A DNA stretch of 64,000 nt. It comes from Arthrobacter sp. AZCC_0090 (GTDB taxonomy: Bacteria > Actinomycetota > Actinomycetes > Actinomycetales > Micrococcaceae). Of the stretch, positions 33,955 through 42,109 are shown piece by piece; the stretch's first letter is position 1; the number at the start of each line of letters is the position of its first letter. The DNA lies in the NCBI RefSeq assembly GCF_014207375.1, contig NZ_JACHEE010000001.1, forward strand, positions 1 through 64,000. Direction: 5' to 3'. A program made the translations under genes and the position numbers. The notes below the pieces were generated by a model. The model worked only from the letters and a program-made list of their open reading frames with translations, did no database searches and was not told the DNA's origin.

Positions 33955-33998
33955 CTTTTCTTGAACTCGGCGATGAACGCATCCAGATCGCCCGACCG
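33955..33998 (+). pseudogene. Stray HigA C-terminal tail
   Basis: The plus strand encodes LELGDERIQIA, nearly the same as the last residues of the HigA at 10598-10903 (VELGDERIQIA). No start, helix-turn-helix or stop in the right place. A scrap of a related antitoxin at the edge of the decayed fructokinase. Confidence 0.5.
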
Positions 33999-34231
33999 GC
34001 AACCCGGACCGGTGCGGGGGATCAACATGGTGAACTTGCTCAAGGTCCCCACCAAGGATTACGGACGGCCGGCTGGGCCTTGGCTACGACGACGTGGTGC
34101 AGCGGTGAATGATCGTCGTGCGGAACGGCGAAAAGTCCCTTGTCTGGGAACGCGGACGGCGTGGGCCACACGTGCTCACTCGTCCCTCGCCTAGACGCAC
34201 GCTTCCGGATGTCTGCCGCTTGGGGCACGGT
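33999..34231. other. Stretch with no recognised gene
   Basis: Open frames overlap on both strands without motifs or ribosome sites. It forms, with the two scraps before it, the junction between the fructan genes and the PLP enzyme. Confidence 0.3.
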
Positions 34232-35350
34232 TTAGAACACTGGTCGCCAGGTCTCGACGGCGTCGTCGCTGACTGCGACGACCTCGCGCCAGCGGTCGAA
34301 CAGCGAGCAGGGGTGGGAGATGCCCAGGTCCACGATGTCGCCGACCTGCAGGCCATCGGAGTCGTCCACGATGGCGTGGTGGTCGAAGAGTCGGGTCAGC
34401 GTGGCGCCTGCGCCGGCAGACAGGAGCGCCCCGTTACGGTACCTGGAAACGATCGCCGGCAGGCCGGCGTCGTACGCCAACTCGCGCTTGCCCGCGTTCA
34501 GGACCACGCGCCCGGCTTCCGGGGCAGAGATGACCAGCGCCCGCACCACGGCCGCCGCGGTGAGGCCGGGGACCGGGGAGACGCTCTGGTAGGTGCCGTG
34601 GTCGTGCACGACGTAGCAGCCTGAACGGAGCACGTTGACGGAGGCGTTGTGCGGCAGGAACGCGGCCGCGCGGTCCTGGAATGCAGAGCCGCCGTTGCTG
34701 AAGACCGGTAGCTCCACCTCGAAAGCGGGGTGCAGTTCATCGAAAATGTCGCGTGCCAGGCGGCAGTGTGAATCGATCCCGGCCAGGTTTTCATCCGTCC
34801 GGGTGTTCGGTGCCACGCCCTCGTAGGCGCTGACGCCGGCCAGCAGGAGGCCGCTGGCGGCATGGATTTCCGCGGCCAGGGGCCTGGCCTCGGCCGCGCT
34901 GCGGATCCCGGTGCGGCCGCCGGGGGTACCGACGTCGATCAGGACGTTCAGCGGCCGGGGCGAGTCCTCGAATACCTCGGCCATGGCCCGGATGCCCGCC
35001 GCCGAATCGGCCAGGCAGTAGATCTCCAGTTCCGGCGCGGCCGCCAGCCAGGCACGCAGCTGCTCGAGGTGGCCGCGGAACAGCATCTCGTTTGCGATGA
35101 GGATCTGGGTGGCACCCCACTCGATGGCGTGCGCGGCCTGCGCGGTGGTCGCCACGGTCACGCCCCAGGAGCCGGGCAACTGCCGGCGGACGATCTCGCC
35201 CGTCATGGTGGTCTTGATATGCGGGGCCAGCACCATGCCGTGCTCCCGTGTCCAGGCCTCTTTGATCCCGATATTGCGCTCGACGGCGGCAACGTCCAAG
35301 AGCATCTGCGGCAAGGTGTGGAGCGGGAGGGCGGGGTCAAGGTGCGGCAT
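34232..35350 (-). CDS. Alanine-racemase-fold PLP enzyme, D-threonine aldolase/D-serine dehydratase-like
   Basis: 372 residues. The N-terminal barrel has LDVAAVERNI and APHIKTTMTG; Lys in HIKT is the expected PLP Schiff-base residue (usually HxKTH). C-terminal metal motif GISHPCSLFDRW matches the zinc-binding end of D-serine dehydratases and D-threonine aldolases. It would cleave or deaminate a D-hydroxy amino acid. The ribosome site is weak. It stands alone. Confidence 0.85.
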   Translation of the reverse strand: MPHLDPALPLHTLPQMLLDVAAVERNIGIKEAWTREHGMVLAPHIKTTMTGEIVRRQLPGSWGVTVATTAQAAHAIEWGATQILIANEMLFRGHLEQLRAWLAAAPELEIYCLADSAAGIRAMAEVFEDSPRPLNVLIDVGTPGGRTGIRSAAEARPLAAEIHAASGLLLAGVSAYEGVAPNTRTDENLAGIDSHCRLARDIFDELHPAFEVELPVFSNGGSAFQDRAAAFLPHNASVNVLRSGCYVVHDHGTYQSVSPVPGLTAAAVVRALVISAPEAGRVVLNAGKRELAYDAGLPAIVSRYRNGALLSAGAGATLTRLFDHHAIVDDSDGLQVGDIVDLGISHPCSLFDRWREVVAVSDDAVETWRPVF

Positions 35351-35575
35351 GCGGTGCGATTCTTTCAGGGCCGTTCGGGAAGCTGGATACCCGGAAATCC
35401 TATCCGGGTTCAGTAACTAGAGAACCCTTGGACAGATCTCGGTGAATGACAAGTAGTGGCCACTCAGGCGGTAGCCGGGCGGAGTGAGTATGGTCTCTCA
35501 CGTGTCAGACCTTTCAGGCGCATCGTCGTGTGGCTGGCTGCCACGAGCTGAGTTCAGGCCATAGGAGGTCAAATC

Positions 35576-35881
35576 ATGTCCGTCATCATTGCGACCAAGC
35601 TTTCCGGTGACACGAGCGTTTTCGCCAAGTCGCTTGAGGAGCGCGCGGACGAATACCGACAGTGGGGCGAGCGCGGCCGGGCTGCGGGCGCGATCCACCA
35701 TCAGTTCGCGGTCGGGGACGGGTTTGTCCTCGTGGTCGACGAATGGGAATCGGCAGAGGCATTCCAGAAATTCTTCGGTGATCCCGAGATCCAGGCGTTC
35801 ATCGGCTCGGTCGGCGGCGATCCCAAGGTAGCCCCTGAAGTCACCATGGGGGAATCCGTCGACTCTGCGGACAAGTACTAG
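35576..35881 (+). CDS. Small dimeric alpha-beta-barrel (monooxygenase-like) hypothetical protein
   Basis: 101 residues, strong ribosome site AGGAGGTCAAATC. Ferredoxin-like layout: VIIATKLSGD, then a helix, HHQFAVGDGFVLVVDEWESA, then EAFQKFFGDPEIQAFIGSVG. It resembles antibiotic-biosynthesis-monooxygenase-like proteins, but no catalytic residues can be named. Acidic and soluble; monocistronic. Confidence 0.75.
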   Translation: MSVIIATKLSGDTSVFAKSLEERADEYRQWGERGRAAGAIHHQFAVGDGFVLVVDEWESAEAFQKFFGDPEIQAFIGSVGGDPKVAPEVTMGESVDSADKY

Positions 35882-35944
35882 CTGAAGATCCGGGCCGATC
35901 CCGGCATATCGGTCCCTGTCAACGTCCAGACTGTTCGTCCGCGC

Positions 35945-36175
35945 ATGCTGGCCGCCGTCCAGCGGGAGATCGCGCCGGACGAAGTTGGCTCGGCATGGGG
36001 GCCTGCGGTGGGCAAGGTCTGGGACTTCATTCGCAGTCAGCCGGATCTGTGGAGGGATGGACACACCATGGCGGCCGGGGGGAGCGGAAGGCTAGGGGCC
36101 TTCGGGGTCCACCAGAACGGCAGCGCCGGTCAGCGGGCAGCAGTTGCGGGGACGGCTGATAGCAACTCCCGATAG
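35945..36175 (+). pseudogene. GyrI-like effector-binding-domain fragment
   Basis: MLAAVQREIAPDEVGSAWGP followed by AVGKVWDFIRSQPDLWRDGH matches the start of GyrI-like small-molecule-binding proteins. The following residues lose all similarity and the frame ends after 76 codons instead of about 150. No ribosome site. Probably a deletion remnant. Confidence 0.55.
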
Positions 36176-36319
36176 CGGGGGCGCGGGTTCTGAGCGGGGT
36201 CCTCCGTGGGTTCGAGGAGCAATGACATGACCCCGTCATCCCAACGCGGCCCTCGCCGTCGCGCGCGAATCCTTACGGGTCCGGAAAGGGGGCGCTGGGA
36301 CAGGGCGGATCGGATTACT

Positions 36320-36667
36320 TTAGCCCTCGCGATCGATTTGCAGATAGCTGAGTCCGCTCACATCGAGCCAGTACCGCGCGGGCGTCTCCACGAGGCGCAG
36401 CAGCACGCCCTCGCAGGAAGCGCAGCGCACAACGACTCCCGGCGCGTCAACGTACACCATTGTCTCCGCGAAGACGCGGACGGCGCCGCAATGCCTGCAC
36501 TGTCCGATCGCGGCGACGATATCGAAGCGGAAGAGTTCCCATAGCGGTCCTGCCACCGCGTTTCCGTCCAGGTGGGCTATCGCATTGCCTGCAATTCCAG
36601 CGATGTCCTGATCCTCGAGGCCCGGATCCTTAGCGCCCGGAGAATCGGAGCCGTTGTTACCACTCAC
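36320..36667 (-). CDS. DUF6510-like zinc-ribbon protein
   Basis: 115 residues from a GTG at 36667 that overlaps the reductase stop (GTGA). Core reads AHLDGNAVAGPLWELFRFDI, then two Cys pairs, CRHCG and CASC, likely binding zinc, then LVETPARYWLDVSGLSYLQI. The family repeatedly travels with molybdopterin oxidases and their flavin reductases, as here. Its function is unknown; a metal- or electron-carrier role is only a guess. Confidence 0.82.
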   Translation of the reverse strand: MSGNNGSDSPGAKDPGLEDQDIAGIAGNAIAHLDGNAVAGPLWELFRFDIVAAIGQCRHCGAVRVFAETMVYVDAPGVVVRCASCEGVLLRLVETPARYWLDVSGLSYLQIDREG

Positions 36668-37401
36668 CGGGTTCCTCCTGTTCCGCCGAAGCGCTCGGTC
36701 TTGATCGACGCGGCGGGATATCCCGCCTGCACCAGCCATTCCGCGACCGTTTCCACAAATACCGTCTGGCCACAGATGAAGATGTCCGGGGCGGGGTCCT
36801 TCGGCAAGATGGTGGCCAGCAGGGGTTCTGCCGTGAGCCGTTGCGGGGCAGTCGGCCAACCCTTTGGCACCTTGCGAGTGTAGACGTAGTCGATGATGAG
36901 CTTGCGGGATTCCTGACCCAAGGTTTGGAGTTCTTCCCGATAGAACCCCGCCTCGGGTGACTTGAGCGAATAGAGCAGCCGGAACTGCGCCGGATTTTCC
37001 GATGCGTGGTGCGCGCGGATCATGGACATGAGCGGCACGATGCCGGATCCTCCGGCAATGAGCTGAACGGGGTTTGTGTCCGTCGGTTTCCAAACGAACC
37101 AGCCACCCACCGGCCCTCGGATCTCCAACTGGTCCCCGACCGCCAGTTCCCGGACCAAATAAGGGGAGACTTCTCCGTTGACCAATTCGTCAACGGTGAT
37201 CTCCAAGGTTTCGTCCATACCTGCCCTCGCCACGGAGTATGAGCGCACGGCCGTGTAACCGTCGTCGGCAGTGAGGCGGATGTCGATGTGCTGTCCGGCG
37301 AGCTTGCCGTTCTGCCCGTTCACCCGCAGCCCTATGGTTCTGGCGCTTTCCGTTTCGGGCATGCTGCTGACGACGTCGGCCACGCGCCATAGCGTGCTCA
37401 T
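36664..37401 (-). CDS. FAD/NAD(P)-binding ferredoxin-reductase-type oxidoreductase
   Basis: 245 residues from the ATG at 37401; an earlier in-frame start exists at 37488 within the upstream gene. Flavin site RSYSVAR, cofactor-binding GGSGIVPLMSMIRAH and C-terminal FICGQTVFVETVAEWL are the FNR-family signatures; no [2Fe-2S] domain follows. It probably passes electrons from NAD(P)H to the molybdopterin enzyme encoded upstream, or the reverse. Middle gene of a tight three-gene operon. Confidence 0.88.
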   Translation of the reverse strand: MSTLWRVADVVSSMPETESARTIGLRVNGQNGKLAGQHIDIRLTADDGYTAVRSYSVARAGMDETLEITVDELVNGEVSPYLVRELAVGDQLEIRGPVGGWFVWKPTDTNPVQLIAGGSGIVPLMSMIRAHHASENPAQFRLLYSLKSPEAGFYREELQTLGQESRKLIIDYVYTRKVPKGWPTAPQRLTAEPLLATILPKDPAPDIFICGQTVFVETVAEWLVQAGYPAASIKTERFGGTGGTR

Positions 37402-37411
37402 CCGGCGCGCC

Positions 37412-38008
37412 TCATGAGTAGCGCTCCTCCCGCCACGGGTCGCCGTGGGTGTGGTAGCCATTGGATTCCCAGAAACCGGGATCATCATCCTGCGTCAACT
37501 CGATGCCATTGATCCACTTTGCGCTCTTCCAAAAGTACAAATGCGGCACAAGGAGACGGGCAGGGCCGCCGTGTGCGCGCTCAAGCGGCTCACCGTCGAA
37601 CTCCCAAGCCACCCACGCCCGGCCGCCAAGAAGGTCCGGGAGGGGCAGGTTGGTGGTGTATCCGCCGTAGGAGTGAGCCATCGTGAACCCGCAGCTTGTT
37701 TCCACGTTCTCAAAAAGAGTGTCCAGGGACACTCCCCGCCACGAGGTGCCCAACTTGGACCAACTGGTCACGCAATGGATATCCGTATCGATATCCATCT
37801 GGGGCAACGCCATGAATGCATCCCAAGACCACGCATGACGCTGCCCGGCCTCAGTGGTGATGAAGAATTCCCAGTCTTCAATGGGGATCCGGGGCGCGGG
37901 GCCGGCCGTAAGGACCGGGAAGCCGCCGGTCTCGTATTGGCCCGGTGGCAACGCTGGATTACCGTTCTGCCGTCTTCCATGAAATCCAGACGAAATGATG
38001 CCCACCAT
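37412..38008 (-). CDS. Sulfite-oxidase-like molybdopterin-dependent oxidoreductase
   Basis: 198 residues from the ATG at 38008 (GGAGG upstream). The molybdenum ligand is Cys79 in DIHCVTSWSKLG; MAHSYGGYTTNLPLPDLLGG then LVPHLYFWKSAKWINGIEL complete the SUOX/YedY core. No Tat signal or membrane segment, so it is cytoplasmic, unlike YedY. Only the catalytic domain is present, with no haem or dimerisation domain. With the FNR-type reductase and DUF6510 it forms a self-contained redox operon; the substrate is unknown. Confidence 0.88.
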   Translation of the reverse strand: MVGIISSGFHGRRQNGNPALPPGQYETGGFPVLTAGPAPRIPIEDWEFFITTEAGQRHAWSWDAFMALPQMDIDTDIHCVTSWSKLGTSWRGVSLDTLFENVETSCGFTMAHSYGGYTTNLPLPDLLGGRAWVAWEFDGEPLERAHGGPARLLVPHLYFWKSAKWINGIELTQDDDPGFWESNGYHTHGDPWREERYS

Positions 38009-38191
38009 GTACCTCCGACGCGGAGACTCAAGCCGATTATGCTCAGTTCCCCCACGATAGGGCAACGGCCGGGCGGGGTCTAGACACCGACGAGACTCAT
38101 CTATAGTGCTCGCGAAACGGGGTGCGTGCCTCATTTGGGAAACGCTCGCGAAATCACCGGGCCGCCACGGGCACGGCGGTGACGATGAGGG

Positions 38192-38370
38192 ATGGACCTG
38201 TCGTTGCGAACGCGTAGGGATGTCTCGAAGAAGGACGCCACCGATTATGCGAAGTTGTCGAAGACGGCCAAGGGCCTGATTTTAGACGAACTCGTGGCTC
38301 TTGCCGTGTGTCCCGGGCCAACGCCCGGCGGGCGCTGTCGGAGAGAACGGGCGGGAACCCGGCATGATTC
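38192..38370 (+). pseudogene. 5' fragment of a DDE/integrase-core transposase
   Basis: TRRDVSKKDATDYAKLSKTA followed by KGLILDELVA is the typical N-terminal helix region of integrase-core transposases. After about 38300 the match moves to another frame (RVSRANARRALSERTG). The catalytic DDE core is missing: the sequence then enters the capA-like gene. No inverted repeats found. Confidence 0.65.
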
Positions 38371-38393
38371 AGGCGCTAGCAGCAATTCCACGG

Positions 38394-39374
38394 TCATGAG
38401 ACCGGGTCGATCGGTATTTCCAAGACTTTGTCACCCTCGATCCACGTGCTCCGGGTGCCGAACTGCCTGCTCAGCCGTTGCATCCGCTCAGCGATTCTCC
38501 CCGCGTTTCGGCTCGCCAGCCGGGTTTGTAGGCGGGCGATGTTCGTCGGATGCAGGCACAGCATGCGAGGTGCGTTTCCTTCTGTTTCCAGGAGGAAGAC
38601 GAATGACTGATCGTTGCGTTCATCCGGGTCAACGGCATAATCATCCACAAAGTCGCCGGCGCTGTAGACAATGGGCCGGCCCCTGTAGATTTCGATGCCG
38701 CGGAAGATGTGGGCCGAATGCCCGAACACGACGTCGGCCCCCGCGTCTATCAAAGCCCGGGCCAAACTCTGATGCGCGGGCGGGACCGTGGACCCCCAAT
38801 TGGCGCCCCAGTGTGCCGAAACGACCAGCAGTTGGTTGTAGTCTTTCGTCCGACGGACCATGTCCAGCAATTCCTTCACCCGGCCGTCACCGGTGTCCAC
38901 AGGGACATAGTGGATTCCCGGAGTTCGGGCGGTTGCCTCCCAGCCCGGTTCATTATCGGTGAAAGCAATAAAGCCGACCGCAGTTGCTCCCATCCACCGG
39001 ACCACCGGTCGGCGGGCAGATTCCAGGTCTATCCCTGCCCCGGCGTACAGGATCCCGTGCTCATCGAGTGTCGCCAGCATTTCCAATAGCGCATCGACTC
39101 CATAGTCGAACACATGGTTGTTGGCCAGCGAGACCACGTCGATCGCCGCGGAGCGAAGGCTCTCCACGTTCTTGGCATCCGAGCGGAAGTGATACATCTT
39201 CCCGGCCGCAGGCGTTCCGTCGTCCGCGAGAACGCATTCTAAATTGGCGAATCGGATGTCAGCCTGCCGGAGGACCGGGAGGGTATCGCCCCAGGGATAG
39301 TCCGGAGCTGCCACCTTGAGCTGGTCGTTAACCAACCGGCCGAGCATGACATCTCCGAGGAGGGCAATCTGCAT
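38394..39374 (-). CDS. CapA-family (PGA_cap/metallophosphatase-like) protein
   Basis: 326 residues, ATG behind GGAGGTGGAGA. Metal-site motifs of the CapA/calcineurin-like fold: LGDVMLGR (8-15 region), ANLECVL, SLANNHVFDYG, VSAHWGANWG and FGHSAHIFRG. No signal peptide or membrane anchor, unlike the capsule protein CapA, so it is probably a cytoplasmic hydrolase of this superfamily. Monocistronic; the far end abuts a transposase scrap. Confidence 0.87.
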   Translation of the reverse strand: MQIALLGDVMLGRLVNDQLKVAAPDYPWGDTLPVLRQADIRFANLECVLADDGTPAAGKMYHFRSDAKNVESLRSAAIDVVSLANNHVFDYGVDALLEMLATLDEHGILYAGAGIDLESARRPVVRWMGATAVGFIAFTDNEPGWEATARTPGIHYVPVDTGDGRVKELLDMVRRTKDYNQLLVVSAHWGANWGSTVPPAHQSLARALIDAGADVVFGHSAHIFRGIEIYRGRPIVYSAGDFVDDYAVDPDERNDQSFVFLLETEGNAPRMLCLHPTNIARLQTRLASRNAGRIAERMQRLSRQFGTRSTWIEGDKVLEIPIDPVS

Positions 39375-39628
39375 TCTCCACCTCCAACGTCGCAGGTCTT
39401 TGCTATCAGGATGGGCCGCTTCGCCGCCTGGTGCCAGTCAACCGACAGCCGCAATAGCCGCCGTCGAACCCCAAGGAGTCACGCTTCAGCGGTTGTTCGC
39501 GGAAAGGCCTCGCACGGTTTGGATTCGAGGGGGATAGTTGGATCAGGAGGCCGCCCTGCGTGTATTTTTCTTGCTACCTTCCAGTCAGGACGTGGGAGTG
39601 CGGCAGCTTTGATGGGAACGTCGCGGCG

Positions 39629-40318
39629 ATGGGGATTTTTCAGGACAGGGCTGACGCAGGGCGACAGTTGGGCCTGCGGCTGGTGTATCTGCGTGGCCAG
39701 GAAACAGTCATCCTAGGGGTGCCACGCGGCGGGGTTCCGGTCGCCTTTGAGGTTGCAGCGGCCCTGGACGCGCCACTGGATGTGATCGTTGTGCGGAAGC
39801 TGGGAGTTCCGTCCGAGCCTGAACTCGCGATGGGCGCCATCGGGGAGGATGGCACATATGCGCTCGAACGAAGCGTCCTCGCAGCCACAAGGGTCAAACA
39901 GGAAGAACTGCGGTCCGTTGAGCGGCGGGAGCGGGCTATCCTCGAGGACCGGGTGGCCCGATTTCGCGCTGGCCGGGGCCGCATCGATCTGAAAGACCGC
40001 ATCGCCGTCGTCGTCGATGACGGAATCGCTACGGGGTCAACCGCCAGGGTGGCATGCCGCATTGCACGGAACTTGGGGGCGGCGAAAGTGATCCTGGCCG
40101 TTCCTGTCGCTTCGGCCGACGTCCTCGCGAGATTGACGGAGCCTGACGAGGTGGTGTGCCTTGCTACGCCTCCGCGGCTTACGGCTGTCGGCCACCACTA
40201 CCGTGACTTCTCGCCGACGGGCGACGACGAGGTTGCGTCGCTGCTCGCCGCCGCTGCCGAGCGCTTGGAAAATGCCTCTTTAAGAGCAGGAGACCGTGGC
40301 CTAGATGAGGAAGTCTAG
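39629..40318 (+). CDS. Phosphoribosyltransferase-domain protein
   Basis: 229 residues from ATG 39629; a longer in-frame start at 39560 lacks a ribosome site. PRPP-binding loop VVVDDGIATGSTARVA, preceded by LGVPRGGVPVAFEVAAALDA and VRKLGVPSEPELAMGAIGED. Such proteins are often fused or coupled to a dienelactone-hydrolase-like domain, and a decayed one follows directly. The cellular role of the family is uncertain. Confidence 0.87.
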   Translation: MGIFQDRADAGRQLGLRLVYLRGQETVILGVPRGGVPVAFEVAAALDAPLDVIVVRKLGVPSEPELAMGAIGEDGTYALERSVLAATRVKQEELRSVERRERAILEDRVARFRAGRGRIDLKDRIAVVVDDGIATGSTARVACRIARNLGAAKVILAVPVASADVLARLTEPDEVVCLATPPRLTAVGHHYRDFSPTGDDEVASLLAAAAERLENASLRAGDRGLDEEV

Positions 40319-40356
40319 ATCCCTCTGACGGGTCGTGGCTTCAAGGACGCCTTCAC

Positions 40357-40762
40357 TTGCCCGGATCGATTGCGGAAATGGTGGTGTTTGCTCATGGCAG
40401 CGGTAGCGGCCGCCACAGCCCGCGAAATAGATTCGTCGCCACAACGCTTCAGCGGGCTGGCCTGGGGACCTTGCTACTCGACCTGCTCAACCCAGGGGAG
40501 GAGTTCAATCGTGCCAAGGGGAGGACGTCCGGATCTGGCGGGTGCTGGGCTTACCTTTGTCCGCGCGCCGACGCTCTAGATTGTCGGCAGCGCGGATCAC
40601 CGGGTGCTCGAACTTAACCGCAGGGCCCAAGACGTGATGGGCTGCCCCAACCGGTTGGAGCTTGTCCCGGGGGCCACGCACCTCTTCGAAGAACCCGGAA
40701 CATTGGAGGCGGCGGCGATTCTCGCCGTGGACTGGTTTGTTCAGTGCCTGCCGCACAGATAG
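40357..40762 (+). pseudogene. Dienelactone-hydrolase-like alpha/beta hydrolase, internal deletion and stop
   Basis: The start gives VVFAHGSGSGRHSPRNRFVA then TTLQRAGLGTLLLDLL, the N-terminal strand and oxyanion loop of the family. The end gives VGSADHRVLELNRRAQDVMG then GATHLFEEPGTLEAAA with the catalytic Asp and His. The middle, including the nucleophile elbow, is deleted, and a TAG replaces the expected codon just before IVGSADH (near 40577). It follows the phosphoribosyltransferase, its usual partner. Confidence 0.75.
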
Positions 40763-40765
40763 GGC

Positions 40766-40817
40766 GGCGCGAGGAACCGACAGGCTTGCATGGCGCGAGG
40801 AACCGACAGGCTTGCAT
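40766..40817 (+). repeat. Perfect 26-bp tandem duplication
   Basis: The 26-bp unit starting GGCGCGAGGAACCGACAGGC occurs twice without spacer (40766-40791 and 40792-40817), just after the pseudogene stop. No gene uses it. Confidence 0.8.
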
Positions 40818-41006
40818 GGGTCCCTGGGTCCTCGAACGTGATCAAGCGACTGCGATCTTCCGGGCGCCGGCGTTGACGTCGGAATGGGAAAGTCTATCCG
40901 GGTGGGGGTGCAGATCCGGCCCGCCGGGTACTAAGCCCACCACACCCGGACCGGCACAAGATCAGCGGCCGCCGGGACCTCAACCCAGGAGCCGCTCATC
41001 CAGGGC

Positions 41007-41855
41007 TCACAGATCACGCTCCGGACCTGACTCCGGGGTAATGACGCGCACGCCACTGTCCCGAAATGCTGCTTCAAGCTCTTTGGGAGGGTGAGAGTCG
41101 GTGACGAAATAGTCTGCGCTATCGAGCAAGCCGACCTGAGCGAAGAGCTGCTTGTCGAACTTCGACGAGTCTGCCAGCACGGCAACTTGGGTGGCGCGGG
41201 ACATCATCTCGCTCATCATGGCAGCTTCCCCGACATTGCTTGTGGTGTAGCCACCCTGCACTGACACCGCACCGATGGCGATGAGCGCCAAGTCGCAGCG
41301 AATGTCCAGATCGGCCCCGCCGGTTGCGATCCGCAGACTCGTCGGCCCCGTCGTTGCGAGAGTAGTCGCGCGGACGGAGCCGCCGAAGATGTACAGTTCT
41401 CGCCAGACTGCGGGGTCCAGCTCCGCTGGCACGAGTAGGTTGTTCGTGGCGATGGTCAGGTCCCGGTGGTTATGGAGTGCGCGCGCCACCGAAAGCATGG
41501 TTGTTCCGCCATTCATGATGATCCCGGTGCCGTCGCGAACGAGTTGAGCCGCAAGGGCGCCGATCCTTTCCTTCTCCGAAGCCTGCAGGCCAAGGCGCAG
41601 ATCTACGGCCTTCTCGACTCGAGAACTCATCGCCACGCTGACCGCGCCGCCATAGGTACGCACGAGAAGGCCCTCGCTGTCCAGCTGGTCGAGATCGCGG
41701 CGCACCGTGTCGATCGAGACACCGAAACGATCGGCCAGCGAACCTACGGTCACCTGGCCGACTTCGGTGACGTGTGCGACGAGCTGCGCCTTTCTACCCG
41801 CTGGGTGCCTGCGCGAACGCCCTTCGTCCATGGTCATGCTGTCTAACTCGCTCAC
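41007..41855 (-). CDS. DeoR/GlpR-family transcriptional regulator
   Basis: 282 residues. N-terminal helix-turn-helix QVTVGSLADRFGVSIDTVRR then DLDQLDSEGLLVRTYGGA; effector domain with IIMNGGTTMLSVARAL, IATNNLLVPAEL and VAVLADSSKF, which usually senses a sugar phosphate. Divergent from the ABC sugar operon starting at 42110 and the obvious regulator of it. Direct TTTGCR repeats at 42010-42045 in the shared region may be its sites. Confidence 0.92.
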   Translation of the reverse strand: MSELDSMTMDEGRSRRHPAGRKAQLVAHVTEVGQVTVGSLADRFGVSIDTVRRDLDQLDSEGLLVRTYGGAVSVAMSSRVEKAVDLRLGLQASEKERIGALAAQLVRDGTGIIMNGGTTMLSVARALHNHRDLTIATNNLLVPAELDPAVWRELYIFGGSVRATTLATTGPTSLRIATGGADLDIRCDLALIAIGAVSVQGGYTTSNVGEAAMMSEMMSRATQVAVLADSSKFDKQLFAQVGLLDSADYFVTDSHPPKELEAAFRDSGVRVITPESGPERDL

Positions 41856-42009
41856 GCTGCGATGCTAGCACCTGAACCGCCTCTCCCGAAGCAAGTGCAG
41901 CAAAGAACTGCAGAAGTGTTGCACAACGGGATGTTTGATCGTTCTTCAGGTCGCACCCGTCGATATGCGTAGGAGGAGTTTGCCGTTCTTATCATTTTTA
42001 GTTAGCTTC

Positions 42010-42046
42010 TTTGCACTTCTATGCTTGCGTTTGCGGCATTTGCAGG
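42010..42046. promoter_or_regulatory. TTTGC direct repeats in the DeoR/ABC divergent region
   Basis: TTTGCAC (42010), TTTGCGG (42030) and TTTGCAGG (42039) lie 60-100 bp before the binding-protein start. Near the regulator side, AAGTGCAGC, GAACTGCAG and AAGTGTTGCAC repeat around 41894-41924. DeoR/GlpR regulators often bind such repeats. Confidence 0.4.
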
Positions 42047-42109
42047 ACTAATGTGTCCTATATCACGCAGCGAATGCGCATGATTAAGCAATTACACGAA
42101 GGAGTGGAC

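Noticed and set aside
40766-40817. CRISPR-like repeat
   Set aside because: Only two units, directly abutting with no spacer; a tandem duplication, not an array.
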